A DNA stretch of 55,335 nucleotides. It comes from Nostoc sp. LEGE 12450. Its GTDB lineage: Bacteria; Cyanobacteriota; Cyanobacteriia; Cyanobacteriales; Nostocaceae. This document shows positions 17,796 through 27,346 of the stretch, in pieces. Each line of letters begins with the position of its first letter. The stretch's first letter is position 1. The notes beneath the pieces were generated by a model. The model had not been told where the DNA came from. It was given only the letters and a program-made list of their open reading frames with translations, and searched no databases. The translations under genes were made by a program, and so were the position numbers. Where the stretch lies: contig NZ_JADEXU010000040.1 of NCBI RefSeq assembly GCF_015206895.1, positions 1 to 55,335 of the forward strand, written 5' to 3'.

Positions 17796-17832
17796 TCATT
17801 TGTCATTTGTCATTTGTCATTTGTCATTGGTC
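17794..17832. repeat. STRR: TTTGTCA tandem heptamers
   Basis: About five units of TTTGTCA/TTGGTCA lie directly after the phoH-like stop codon. This is the complement of the array after ffh, so the rpsP-KH-PhoH segment lies between inverted STRR arrays. Confidence 0.85.
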
Positions 17833-17858
17833 AAAAAACTGAGAATGGATAGCAATTT

Positions 17859-18263
17859 ATGAGTACTACTTTGAAAGAATTTTTAGAAGCTTGTGAGACT
17901 TTAGGAACTTTGCGTCTAATTGTTACTAGTAGCGCGGCTGTATTAGAAGCACGAGGCAAGATTGAAAAGCTATTTTATGCAGAATTACCAAAGGGTAAGT
18001 ATGCAAATATGCACACTGAAGGCTTTGAATTTCATTTGAATATGGACAAAATTATTCAGGTAAAATTTGAAACGGGTGAAGCGAAGAGGGGTAATTTTAC
18101 AACCTATGCCATTCGGTTTTTAGATGATAAACATGAGTCTGCTTTAAGCCTATTTTTGCAATGGGGTAAACCGGGAGAATATGAACCAGGACAGGTGGAA
18201 GCTTGGGAGACTCTAAAAGAGAAGTATGGGGAAGTTTGGCAACCTTTACCAGTAGAAATTTAA
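17859..18263 (+). CDS. Hypothetical protein, possibly ChuX/HutX-like
   Basis: This 134-aa cytoplasmic protein has no signal peptide. The pattern TLRLIVTSSAAVLEARGKIE, then GFEFHLNMDKIIQVKF and SALSLFLQWGKPGEYEPGQV, resembles the beta-rich fold of ChuX/HutX-type heme-handling proteins (a short hydrophobic strand pair, then a late FxVF-like strand), but the similarity I see is at pattern level only. The gene converges on the shell-protein gene with only two bases between the stop codons. Confidence 0.5.
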   Translation: MSTTLKEFLEACETLGTLRLIVTSSAAVLEARGKIEKLFYAELPKGKYANMHTEGFEFHLNMDKIIQVKFETGEAKRGNFTTYAIRFLDDKHESALSLFLQWGKPGEYEPGQVEAWETLKEKYGEVWQPLPVEI

Positions 18264-18265
18264 AG

Positions 18266-18586
18266 CTAAACTGATAGGGGTGCAGGAAATCGGATATCTG
18301 CACCGAACTGCTCCACATTAACGCTGCGATGAATCGGTAAAACATATTCTAAATTTTCGTGAGGGCGGGGAATAATATGATAAGAAATCAGCTCGCCGCC
18401 GTTAACTCGCAGCACCGCCTTTAATCCTACTGTCACCGCCACATTTACCTCGCCTACAACCCCCCGAATTAACACGGTAATTCGTCCCAAATCAGTATTT
18501 TCATAACCAATAAGGGTTACACGGGCAGCTTTACACATAGCATCTCCTACTTCCACTGCTGTGGGAACGCCATAAACTTCAATCAT
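18266..18586 (-). CDS. BMC-domain carboxysome shell protein (CcmK-like)
   Basis: This 106-aa protein forms hexameric tiles of the carboxysome shell. The BMC fold is clear: VGDAMCKAARVTLIGYE (CcmK: DAMVKAARVTLVGYE), GRITVLIRGVVGEVNVAV and ISYHIIPRPHENLEYVLPI. The pore loop reads NTDLGR where CcmK1/2 have KIGSGR, so pore chemistry should differ from the major shell protein. It is encoded away from any ccm operon in this window, as are the satellite CcmK3-CcmK6 classes. I cannot assign the exact class from sequence memory. Confidence 0.9.
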   Translation of the reverse strand: MIEVYGVPTAVEVGDAMCKAARVTLIGYENTDLGRITVLIRGVVGEVNVAVTVGLKAVLRVNGGELISYHIIPRPHENLEYVLPIHRSVNVEQFGADIRFPAPLSV

Positions 18587-18708
18587 GCCTAGTTGCCAAT
18601 GTCATGCTATAACCATAATTTGGGATTGTAAGGTAAAATATTTTACTACAAAGTTTTAATTTTTTACACAAACTTACTTAATTTTTAATCTTAAATACAA
18701 AACTGCTA

Positions 18709-19509
18709 ATGCTTACAATCAAGGCGATTTGGAGTTTTTGCTTGCTGCTTTTATTCCTTTTGTGGGGTGGCGATGCTCTTGCAGGAGAGTTATCTGAACG
18801 GTTAACCAATTTTCCCCAGTGGGAAAAATTAACTTCAGTACAACCGGCTTCGGGTGATTTGGTTTACCCGGAATGGATGTCTGGTTCTTGGCAAGTTACA
18901 AGCACTTTGGTAGATTTAGCAGCACCTTTAGCACCAGATATCGTAACTCCAGGGTTTGAAGGTAATCGCCAACAATTAAATCAGCCTGTGAGTTTTATAG
19001 TAAGATTTGTAAAGGCTCAACCACATATATCCAGTTTAAAAATATTTCCTCAGATAGATAACAAATCTTCAAGCTTAGTAGCAGATAGAGCGTTTAATAG
19101 TTTGAATTTGGCACGGGCTTATTTAGGGGATGAAGCAGTGTTATCAGTCAAAGTAGATCCAGATTCACCTAATCGTCAGATTACATTCTTGCGTAGCAGT
19201 CGCCAACTAGTTTCCATTGTGACTGCACGGGCTACAGAAACTCTTCCTGATGGCAAGTTCATCACCACAGAAGTGTTTCAACAATTATTCAAAGGTGGTT
19301 CACGCCCCTATTTAAACTCTGTAGAATCTACCACTGCTTATCATAAACTTCCAATAGCGAATCCGGCGATTGAGGCAGATCAAGTTACTGCTGTCTATCT
19401 TTCACCTCAAGATCCAGATTACTTTAAAGCTGGTTCTCGACCAGTTGCTCTTTATCGCTATCGCCTAGAATTTGTCCCAGCGCAAATGTCTAGCACTCAA
19501 AAGCCATGA
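18709..19509 (+). CDS. Exported cyanobacterial conserved protein (DUF6816-like)
   Basis: This 266-aa protein has a strong signal peptide (about residues 1-26, ending GGDALAG), so it is lumenal or periplasmic. The mature N-terminus LVYPEWMSGSWQVTSTLVDL suggests a lipocalin-like or beta-barrel start (GxW), followed by a mostly beta C-terminus ending in YRYRLEFVP. It resembles conserved proteins of cyanobacteria and plastids grouped as DUF6816; that assignment is from memory and moderate. The function is unknown. It is followed 90 bases later by an ABC exporter, and a functional link is unproven. Confidence 0.6.
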   Translation: MLTIKAIWSFCLLLLFLLWGGDALAGELSERLTNFPQWEKLTSVQPASGDLVYPEWMSGSWQVTSTLVDLAAPLAPDIVTPGFEGNRQQLNQPVSFIVRFVKAQPHISSLKIFPQIDNKSSSLVADRAFNSLNLARAYLGDEAVLSVKVDPDSPNRQITFLRSSRQLVSIVTARATETLPDGKFITTEVFQQLFKGGSRPYLNSVESTTAYHKLPIANPAIEADQVTAVYLSPQDPDYFKAGSRPVALYRYRLEFVPAQMSSTQKP

Positions 19510-19598
19510 TTTCAACCTAATAGACCTTGACTAACTTGTATTACACTTGTAGTATATAAATTCCAAGCTCACGATCGCGCTCTTGGACGGTGTGCATC

Positions 19599-21419
19599 AT
19601 GGCCAAATTTCAAGATATTGTCAATTACTTTCGCTCTTACTGGAAGCAGAGTGTTTTTAGTATTACAGCATCTAGCATTTACGAAGTTATTGATTTAGCT
19701 GTACCTTACGCAATCGGGCAGATTTTAAACGTTTTGTCTGCTCAACCATTGGATAAACCACTTCAAAGTGCGATCGCAACTTTTTCTGACATCACCAATT
19801 ACCCAGTTAATAAAACTCTATCTTTGGGTGTATTACTGGGTTTAATTTTCGTTGTCACGGTAGTCAGAGCGCCCACACAACCTTGGTTAAGCAATTGGTT
19901 TCATTGGGATATAGCCTTTAGGTCGCGTCGAGAAAAAAATGAAACAGCGATCGCTAAAGTTCTGACTCTCCCACTAGAATTTTATGATGAAAATAACCCT
20001 GGACGCATTGCTGGAAGAGTAGCTAGAGGTATTTCCAACCACACTTTTAGTTACCCTGAAATTGCCGGACAGTTGATTCCAAAACTGGCTCGTGTGCTGG
20101 GGATTTTTGTGTTTATCTTGTTCATTGAATGGCGGATTGCAATTTTATATCTTATTTCCTTTGTAATTATTCTCAGTTTCAGCTTGAAGAGTTTACAACA
20201 GCTAATTAGGTACGAAAGTCGGCTGGATAAATACGGAGAGGATACAGAAAGCCGCACTTCTGAATTAATCACCAATATTAAAACGGTGAAAGCATTTGCT
20301 ACAGAAGCTAGGGAACTGAAGCGGCAAAAGCAACGTTTGGATCGTGAACTATTGGTGCTTGATTATCGCATCCACAAAGGTTATACGATACTGGGTACTT
20401 GGCAAAGAACTGTAATTCAGTTTTGTGTGTTTACAATTTTGGGTTTGACTTTAGCAGCAACAGTAAATGGGAGAATTTCTCTCGGTCACTTTGTCATGAC
20501 CTTAACTCTTTCTAGTATGGCTTATGCCGAATTAGAACCTATTAGTAGCTTGGCAGAAGTTTTTGCCCGTCGTTATTCTCCCATGCTGCGGTTTCACGAA
20601 TTTCTGCAAGAGCCAACTGCATCTGATTCAGCTACTCTTTTAGAAGAGAGGAACCAGACAGAATCACCTTATAAATTTACTGGAAAAGTTGAGTTATCGC
20701 ACCTCAGTTTTGGATATGATGCCAAGCGTAAAGTTTTGCAAGATATTAACTTGTTGATTGAGCCATACCAAACAGTGGCATTAGTGGGGCGTTCCGGTTC
20801 TGGTAAGTCTACTTTAGTGAAATTGCTGTTGCGATATTTCGAACCTCAAGAAGGCCAAATTTTGATTGATGGTCAAGATATTCGGACTTTGGATGTGGGT
20901 AAGTATAGACGGAGATTAGCGATCGTTCACCAAGAAGTAGATGTTTTCAACGGTACGATATTGGATAATCTCACCTACGGCAGACCAAATGCTAGTTTGG
21001 AGGAGGTTCAGGAAGCTTGTAGAATTGCCAGAGTCGATGAAGTAGTGCAGCACTTACCTAAAGGTTATTACACCGTTGTTGGGGAAAGAGGTGTCAGGTT
21101 ATCTGGAGGACAAAGACAGCGCTTGGGAATTGCAAGGGCGTTGCTAGTGAAACCAGACGTGCTGATTTTTGACGAAGCCACCTCTAGCTTAGATTATGAG
21201 TCTGAGCGTTCAATTCAGCTAGCGATGCGATCGATTCAGGGTACTTGCACCACTATTGTGATTGCCCACCGTTTAAGTACAGTGCGGGAAGCAGATAAAA
21301 TTGTAGTTCTGGAGCAAGGAAAGATTGTAGAAGTGGGTAGCCACGATGAACTCTTGCATCAAGAAGGCATTTACCGCCGCTTGCACTCGCTGCAAGAAAC
21401 AGGAGAACTCCTAAGTTAG
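19599..21419 (+). CDS. ABC exporter, fused membrane and ATPase domains
   Basis: This is a protein of about 606 aa from ATG 19599; a GTG three codons upstream is less likely. The N-terminal type-1 exporter domain has six predicted helices (about residues 20-320). The C-terminal ATPase (about 355-595) has Walker A GRSGSGKSTL, Q-loop HQEVDVF, signature LSGGQRQRLG, Walker B VLIFDEATSSLD and H-loop AHRLST. It is a homodimer-type inner-membrane exporter of lipids, peptides or drugs; the substrate is not predictable. A good intrinsic terminator follows at 21480. Confidence 0.93.
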   Translation: MAKFQDIVNYFRSYWKQSVFSITASSIYEVIDLAVPYAIGQILNVLSAQPLDKPLQSAIATFSDITNYPVNKTLSLGVLLGLIFVVTVVRAPTQPWLSNWFHWDIAFRSRREKNETAIAKVLTLPLEFYDENNPGRIAGRVARGISNHTFSYPEIAGQLIPKLARVLGIFVFILFIEWRIAILYLISFVIILSFSLKSLQQLIRYESRLDKYGEDTESRTSELITNIKTVKAFATEARELKRQKQRLDRELLVLDYRIHKGYTILGTWQRTVIQFCVFTILGLTLAATVNGRISLGHFVMTLTLSSMAYAELEPISSLAEVFARRYSPMLRFHEFLQEPTASDSATLLEERNQTESPYKFTGKVELSHLSFGYDAKRKVLQDINLLIEPYQTVALVGRSGSGKSTLVKLLLRYFEPQEGQILIDGQDIRTLDVGKYRRRLAIVHQEVDVFNGTILDNLTYGRPNASLEEVQEACRIARVDEVVQHLPKGYYTVVGERGVRLSGGQRQRLGIARALLVKPDVLIFDEATSSLDYESERSIQLAMRSIQGTCTTIVIAHRLSTVREADKIVVLEQGKIVEVGSHDELLHQEGIYRRLHSLQETGELLS

Positions 21420-21479
21420 AGGACATAATATTTTGGATTTTGGATTTGAGATTGACTCTATGAATTAATCCGCTTGATT

Positions 21480-21515
21480 AAATCGACTTTATTAACAGTA
21501 AGGTCGATTTTTTTT
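21480..21515 (+). terminator. Intrinsic terminator of the ABC exporter gene
   Basis: A 12-bp stem (21480-21491 with 21499-21510, one G-T pair) has a 7-nt loop and a run of T residues from 21508. It lies 60 bases past the exporter stop. Confidence 0.85.
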
Positions 21516-22053
21516 AATTATAATTAACAGTATTATATTACTACTAATTGATCTATATCTAATAGCTTACGATAAAAGTTTGTAAGTTAATATCTATATA
21601 TTCCAATACGCTTGGGTTAAGCGCTATTTGTACAAGAACGTGGGTTTTAAGACGCGATAAATCGCCGTCTCTACAAGTGTTTTGGGCTTATCTGAACTGT
21701 ATTGCTATATATTCTATAAAATATTAAAATTATCTCATAATAAGATTTACTATAAAAGATGGTAGGAAGAAACTATCAATAGTAGCCTCTTAATAATCAT
21801 TATAAATTATTGAATATTTAATTTTTTGAAAGTCTCAATTAGAATTAGCTATCCTCACATTAGTACAAGGAATTGGCTATTTCTTAAAGTTTTTATTGAG
21901 ATGTTAAAAACCAAGTACAGCATTTAACTAATTCGTAGCGAGTTAAATTTGGCAAGACTCTGTGCCCCTACCCTGCGCGAAGGCAAAGCGCTTATGCACT
22001 TACCTTTGCTATCTAGTGCGTTTAAAAACGCTACGATTTCACACAAAACGGTA
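21516..22053. other. AT-rich intergenic region with dispersed repeats
   Basis: The region contains a GTAGAGACG-family element (21650-21674) and a spacer motif TTCCAATACGCTTGGG (21601-21616) that resembles the one near 6533. No supported gene is seen. Confidence 0.5.
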
Positions 22054-23010
22054 CTAAGATTTACTCTTATCTGCTTCTTTCTGCGCCGCCTCACTATATT
22101 TTTTATATAGTTGAGTCCGAATTTTAGCTTCCTGATAACGGCTGTGGTTTTGTGGCACCCTACTCATTAAATCTGAAGCTCGTTGCCACTTAGCAGCGAT
22201 CTCTAGCCATTGAGTTGAGCTTGTGGCTGTTTTACCAGATGTAGAAGCTTGATTGGCAATTCGCACAGATATTGCAAATGGGTCATCAGATGGCTCATCA
22301 AAGCTATTGCTAGGAACACGAGATGGTGCTTGGGCTTTTCTCTGGTTAGTATTTTCTGTAGTTAAAGATTTGGAAGTTTGTGGTTGCATTAGGTTTTTCA
22401 GTTTATCACCTAGCTGGGCATAAACAATCCAACTAAGCAACAACAGTGAGCATAAACCAGCTGCTGCTAATACCTTGGTTTTAGGTTTATTACTGTGTTT
22501 TTCTTTGTTAATAAGTACCAAAGGACGAGAGACTTGAGTTTTAGGAAAATTTGGTTTTCCTAGGTCAGCTTGAGCTTCTGTAAAATCTTTAATTAGTTGC
22601 TTTACAATATTAGGCTGAATTAAGGCGATTTCCTGTGACCAGAGCAATTGGTTGTCGCGATCGCTATCTATCTCTTTTAACCATAGTAATTGTTGTTCTC
22701 GAACAATCCGACTGTTGATATTGACTCGGCGAATGTGACGCGGGGCAATAGACTCAAGAATTTGCTGGATTTGTTCTACGAGGGAAGATTGCTCAAGTTG
22801 CTCTATCCTAGCCGCCTCGCACAGAAGTTGTAAGACACCATCAGAAAAAATGGCTCTAGTTCTGACACCAGATTTGGCTAGCTTTTCATTTAATAACTGA
22901 ATAATCGCAGCAACGCTCCCTTGGTGAGCTTGCCAACCGATATCGTTTATCCTGTCTACCATCTGAGGTTTGGTGATAACTCTTCCACCCTGACTGATTA
23001 ACGTATTCAT
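22054..23010 (-). CDS. Single-span membrane protein of unknown function
   Basis: This 318-aa protein has an N-terminal cytoplasmic part (about residues 1-170), a lysine-rich stretch, one transmembrane helix (about 185-203, VLAAAGLCSLLLLSWIVYA), then a Ser/Thr/Pro-rich linker and a C-terminal helical segment with WLEIAAKWQRASDLM. The C-terminal motif is reminiscent of cyanobacterial proteins with repeats of that type, but I do not recognise a family. The orientation suggests the linker is periplasmic. No operon partner is seen. Confidence 0.6.
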   Translation of the reverse strand: MNTLISQGGRVITKPQMVDRINDIGWQAHQGSVAAIIQLLNEKLAKSGVRTRAIFSDGVLQLLCEAARIEQLEQSSLVEQIQQILESIAPRHIRRVNINSRIVREQQLLWLKEIDSDRDNQLLWSQEIALIQPNIVKQLIKDFTEAQADLGKPNFPKTQVSRPLVLINKEKHSNKPKTKVLAAAGLCSLLLLSWIVYAQLGDKLKNLMQPQTSKSLTTENTNQRKAQAPSRVPSNSFDEPSDDPFAISVRIANQASTSGKTATSSTQWLEIAAKWQRASDLMSRVPQNHSRYQEAKIRTQLYKKYSEAAQKEADKSKS

Positions 23011-23683
23011 TAATTTAGGGACTCTTTTCTACTGACCTTGATCTTGTCTTCGATTTTACGAGTAAAAAGATGAGTTGCCAAATAAAATCATAAAAGTCGA
23101 GCCTCCCTTCTCGGTTTGGTAAAGATGCTCGATCGCGCTCAGTTAATTTAACACTCCCACGCTTAAAAAGCGTAAGATTCTTGAACTGAAACTGCGCTTT
23201 TAGGTTAACGCCGATGCTGGCGGACGAGCTACCTGTTTGACATACTACATTATGATGTCTTTTCGCGATCGCATAAACTCAAGTTAAGTTAGCTAAATAC
23301 TATCAGGATCGACACCAAGGGATATTTAATGGCCAGTCGCTTCTCTGTAAAAGGCTACGCCGACTCCAACGCCTCTACACAACTACTTCCTTCAACCTTT
23401 CCAACTGCGATTCTGCATATCTTGCTTGCGATTGGGCTTATTCCCTGGTTAATCTTTCCTGTTTCAGAGACACTTTCGCTGATATTTCTGGAAGTGTCAT
23501 CCTGTCAGATATTAATCGCAAAGGAAACAAAATAGCTGTATCAGGATAAATTTGTGAGTCATTCTCGCTTTTTTTGCCTTTTTATCAGAATGGCAAGACT
23601 ATTTAGTACAGCGATCGCTACATTAGAAGATATATATAAATAAAAATCATTGTTGATTTTTCGTTCGCAGTTCACACAAAACC
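23011..23683. other. Intergenic region
   Basis: This is a divergent promoter region for the unknown membrane protein and oligopeptidase A. It contains HIP1 sites and a possible 68-codon frame at 23329-23535 that I do not accept. No RNA gene was recognised. Confidence 0.4.
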
Positions 23684-25795
23684 ATGAGTGCAAGTACCAT
23701 TATTTCCGACAATCCCCTACTTCAAGGCGTTGGTTTACCTCCCTTTGCAGAGATTAAACCAGAACGAGTAGTACCAGCCTTCAATCAGTTGTTGGCAGAA
23801 CTTGAGCAGCAGCTTGCCACCTTAGAAGCTAGTGTACAGCCTACTTGGAGTGGTTTAGTAGAACCCTTAGAAAAGCTGACAGAACGGCTTACCTGGAGTT
23901 GGGGGGTGGTGAATCATTTAATGGGTGTTAAAAATAGCCCGGAACTGCGCGAAGCTCATGAAATCGTACAGCCACTAGTCGTACAATTTATTAACAAGCT
24001 CGGTCAAAGTCAACCTATCTACAATGCTTTTAAAGCACTCCGTACCAGTGACAATTGGGCAACTTTAGAATTAGCCCAACAGCGCATTGTAGAAGCCGCC
24101 ATTCGAGATGCAGAACTTTCTGGTGTTGGCTTAGAAGGAGAGGTAAGAGAGCGTTTCAACGCCATACAGATGGAGTTAGCAGAACTTTCTACCAAATTTT
24201 CTAACCATGTACTTGATGCCACGAAAGCCTTCAGCTTAACCCTGACAACACAAGCGGAAATTGAAGGTTTACCACCAAGCTTAGTGAGTCTAGCAGCCCA
24301 AGTTGCTCGTGCAGCAGGCGAAAGTAACGCTACACCAGAAAATGGCCCTTGGCGGATTACTTTAGACTTCCCCAGCTATGGCCCTTTCATGCAGCACAGC
24401 ACCCGGCGAGATTTGCGTGAAAAGCTCTACAAAGCTCATATCACCCGCGCTTCTACTGGCGATTTAGATAACAACCCCTTAATTGAGCGCATTTTGAAGT
24501 TGCGCCAAGAACTCGCAGATATATTAGGCTTTAAAAGTTTTGCTCAATTGAGTCTGGCTAGTAAAATGGCTCCTAATGTTGAGGCAGTCAACGCCCTATT
24601 AGAAGAACTACGCCATGCTAGTTATGATGCTGCTGTCAAAGACTTGGTAGAACTCAAAGCTTTTGCAGCAGCACAGGGAGCAGCAGAAGCTGAGGATTTA
24701 AAACACTGGGATATCAGCTTTTGGGCAGAACGCCAACGAGAAGCAAAATTTGCCTTTACTGCTGAAGAATTGCGTCCCTACTTTCCGCTTCCCCAAGTGT
24801 TAGACGGCTTATTTGGATTAGTCAAGCGTCTGTTTGGTGTTACTGTCACTTCTGCCGATGGTCAAGCCCCAGTCTGGCATGAGGATGTGCGTTATTTCCA
24901 AATTGCTGACGAAACTGGTTCTCCCATAGCCTACTTCTACTTAGACCCTTACAGCCGTCCAGCAGAAAAACGCGGTGGTGCTTGGATGGATGTGTGCATC
25001 AATCGGGCCAAAATCACTGAAAATGGTGTCACTACCATCCGCTTACCTGTAGCTTATTTGGTGTGTAATCAAAGTCCTCCCGTAGATGGTAAACCTAGTT
25101 TGATGACCTTCTATGAAGTAGAAACTTTGTTCCACGAGTTTGGTCATGGATTGCACCATCTGCTTACTAAGGTTGATTATCCCGGAGCCGCAGGCATCAA
25201 TAATGTGGAGTGGGATGCAGTGGAATTACCTAGTCAGTTTATGGAAAACTGGTGCTATGAGCGAACCACTTTCTTTGGAATGGCGAAGCATTATGAAACT
25301 GGTGAAGCCCTACCGGAGCATTATTATCAAAAGCTGCTAGCGGCGCGTAATTATATGAGTGGTACTGCTATGTTGCGGCAGATTCACCTAAGCAGTCTTG
25401 ATTTAGAACTACACTACCGCTATCACCCTGGTAGTAGTGAAACTCCATCAGATGTGCGTCATCGCATAGCCAAAACTACTACTGTTTTACAGCCACTTCC
25501 AGAAGATGCAATTTTATGTGCTTTTGGGCATATTTTTGAGGGTGGTTATGCGGCGGGTTACTACAGTTACAAGTGGGCTGAGGTACTGAGTGCTGATGCT
25601 TTTGCCGCTTTTGAAGAAGCTGGTCTAGAAGATGAAGAGGCTATAAAAGCTACAGGTCGGCGTTATCGGGATACGGTACTAGCACTTGGTGGTGGTCAGC
25701 ATCCAATGGAGGTGTTTAAAACTTTCCGGGGTCGTGAACCAAGTACGATCGCTTTGCTCAGGCACAATGGTTTAGTCAGTGCTGCTGTAAACTAA
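23684..25795 (+). CDS. prlC: Oligopeptidase A (M3 zinc metallopeptidase)
   Basis: This 703-aa cytoplasmic peptidase degrades short peptides, including cleaved signal peptides. It carries the M3 zinc motif HEFGH (residues 484-488) in FHEFGHGLHHLL, with the third ligand Glu downstream in the conserved NNVEWDAVELPSQFMENW segment. The N-terminus (GLPPFAEIKPERVVPAFNQL) matches OpdA/PrlC. The length is normal. ATG start at 23684. It is followed by a near-perfect palindrome at 25807-25835. Confidence 0.95.
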   Translation: MSASTIISDNPLLQGVGLPPFAEIKPERVVPAFNQLLAELEQQLATLEASVQPTWSGLVEPLEKLTERLTWSWGVVNHLMGVKNSPELREAHEIVQPLVVQFINKLGQSQPIYNAFKALRTSDNWATLELAQQRIVEAAIRDAELSGVGLEGEVRERFNAIQMELAELSTKFSNHVLDATKAFSLTLTTQAEIEGLPPSLVSLAAQVARAAGESNATPENGPWRITLDFPSYGPFMQHSTRRDLREKLYKAHITRASTGDLDNNPLIERILKLRQELADILGFKSFAQLSLASKMAPNVEAVNALLEELRHASYDAAVKDLVELKAFAAAQGAAEAEDLKHWDISFWAERQREAKFAFTAEELRPYFPLPQVLDGLFGLVKRLFGVTVTSADGQAPVWHEDVRYFQIADETGSPIAYFYLDPYSRPAEKRGGAWMDVCINRAKITENGVTTIRLPVAYLVCNQSPPVDGKPSLMTFYEVETLFHEFGHGLHHLLTKVDYPGAAGINNVEWDAVELPSQFMENWCYERTTFFGMAKHYETGEALPEHYYQKLLAARNYMSGTAMLRQIHLSSLDLELHYRYHPGSSETPSDVRHRIAKTTTVLQPLPEDAILCAFGHIFEGGYAAGYYSYKWAEVLSADAFAAFEEAGLEDEEAIKATGRRYRDTVLALGGGQHPMEVFKTFRGREPSTIALLRHNGLVSAAVN

Positions 25796-25806
25796 ACAAT
25801 ATTAGT

Positions 25807-25835
25807 GTAGGGAGATTGCATTGCAACCTCCCTAC
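25807..25835. repeat. Near-perfect 29-bp palindrome after prlC
   Basis: Fourteen-base arms (GTAGGGAGATTGCA and its mirror, one mismatch) surround one central base. There is no T-run. It may cap the prlC mRNA as a hairpin or be a dispersed REP-like element. Confidence 0.6.
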
Positions 25836-25942
25836 TCGCGTCAAATCTTTGTTATCTAGCATCTAGCGATCGCAAAGCTCGTTATTCTGATACTAGTGGA
25901 TTTTACCCCAAGTCTTGCCCTGTCGAAGTCACAGGGAAAGAC

Positions 25943-26356
25943 TTAAACTTTAGACGTGAGAAACCTTGATATTTCCGCATGTGCCAACACAGCAGATGGT
26001 TCGCGCTGGAGAGCATTGTAATACTTTCTCTCGAAGGTATTGCCTGTCTCTAATGGTACAATCAGGGTGCGGACATCAGCAATCAACTTTTCAAAATCTT
26101 CCAAAGATATCGGTTCATCTGCTTCGAGCATTTCATCAACTTGCACAACCACCTTAGAAATGCGATGTAGCCAGGCAAATTGTTCATGAGCGATAACTAG
26201 CTGAAGTAATTCTCCGCTTGATACTCGTCCACTAACCTGTTCATAGGCAATGCGTTCTGTTTCCAACAACATTTTATGAAGGTGGAGTAATTTATTTCGT
26301 AAATCACGCAGATATTGATGTTGACGTATTCTTTGTGAAAGTGTGTTAGAAGTCAA
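25943..26356 (-). CDS. Conserved hypothetical helical protein
   Basis: This 137-aa protein is predicted to be all-helical, cytoplasmic and without a signal peptide. Notable stretches are LRNKLLHLHKMLLETERIAY and WLHRISKVVVQVDEMLEADE. I do not recognise a Pfam family. Codon use and the ATG start just upstream of a spacer support a real gene. It converges with prlC. Confidence 0.6.
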   Translation of the reverse strand: MTSNTLSQRIRQHQYLRDLRNKLLHLHKMLLETERIAYEQVSGRVSSGELLQLVIAHEQFAWLHRISKVVVQVDEMLEADEPISLEDFEKLIADVRTLIVPLETGNTFERKYYNALQREPSAVLAHAEISRFLTSKV

Positions 26357-26779
26357 TGTTACTCATCCTCTCGTTACAATAGTATTCAATGGCTTAAATA
26401 ATTGCTGCGTCAGTATCGATACGCGAATAGACTGTAGCGAACAACTGGCTTGTTGAGTGATACCGTAGCGATGCGTAGACGCTTGCCGCTCCAACTTTAT
26501 CTTCACGACACTCTATCTAATAAGATTCCCATCTGGTTACAGGCTCGACACTCAACATACATCGCCACTTTTGCACCGTCTTGTGCAAACAGCACCATTA
26601 ACCATCTGCCCAATCTCAGTTCATATATTCGGTTTCCTTGTTAAGAGCGTGAAAATCAACATATCTTTTTATAACAGTTGTATCTTATATTGGATTAATC
26701 ATATATTAGCATAAACTTATAAGAAGTAGATAGTTATAGAACCTAGTGAGAAAATGTCAATTATGGGAAAACAGCCTTA
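26357..26779. other. Intergenic region upstream of padR
   Basis: This is an AT-rich spacer of about 420 bases. The portion 26650-26779 is likely to hold the padR-carotenoid oxygenase promoter. I see nothing else that can be supported. Confidence 0.35.
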
Positions 26780-27346
26780 ATGTCCCTAGCATACGTAATT
26801 CTAGGCCTTCTTCAGCAGCAAGAAATGACGGGCTACGACCTCAAAACCAGCTGCTTTGATCAATGTATTGCCCATTTGTGGCCAGCAGACCAGGCACAAA
26901 TTTACAGAACTCTCGATAAGCTAGTTGAGCAAGGCTGGATTACCTGTACGATTGAGATTCAGCACGATCGCCCCAATCGCAAAGTTTACACTGTGACGGA
27001 GCTAGGGAAAGCCGAATTTGCCCAATGGCTTGGGACTCATCAGCCGTTACCAACTTTACGAGAACCAATGTTAGTCCAGTTGCATTTTGCAGATCAGTTG
27101 TCGAATGAAGCAATCATTCAACTACTGGAGCAACAATTGGCGGCTCGAAGCAAAAAGCTTGCTGAATGCGAAATCATTGATTTGCCATCACTTGGTGATG
27201 ATTCTGCCAACCGTGAGCAGGTAATGCAAAGGCTGGTGCTGGAGTTGTTAATCAGAAGAGAACAGACTTATATTAATTGGTTGAAGACAGCGATTAATGT
27301 TATCGCTCACCAAAAACCATATCCATCACAGTACCAAATTTTATAA
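26780..27346 (+). CDS. PadR family transcriptional regulator
   Basis: This 188-aa protein has an N-terminal winged helix (about residues 1-85): MSLAYVILGLLQQQEMTGYD, IYRTLDKLVEQGWI and the wing NRKVYTVTELG. The C-terminal helical dimer domain is of the Vir/PadR subfamily-2 type. It should repress a target promoter until an effector binds. Its stop codon TAA directly abuts the ATG of the carotenoid oxygenase gene, so the two are one operon, and regulation of the oxygenase by this protein is likely. Confidence 0.93.
   Translation: MSLAYVILGLLQQQEMTGYDLKTSCFDQCIAHLWPADQAQIYRTLDKLVEQGWITCTIEIQHDRPNRKVYTVTELGKAEFAQWLGTHQPLPTLREPMLVQLHFADQLSNEAIIQLLEQQLAARSKKLAECEIIDLPSLGDDSANREQVMQRLVLELLIRREQTYINWLKTAINVIAHQKPYPSQYQIL

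Noticed and set aside
23329..23535. 68-codon frame with a hydrophobic middle
   Set aside because: There is no ribosome binding site, no recognised family and no clear codon bias; it is in a divergent promoter region.
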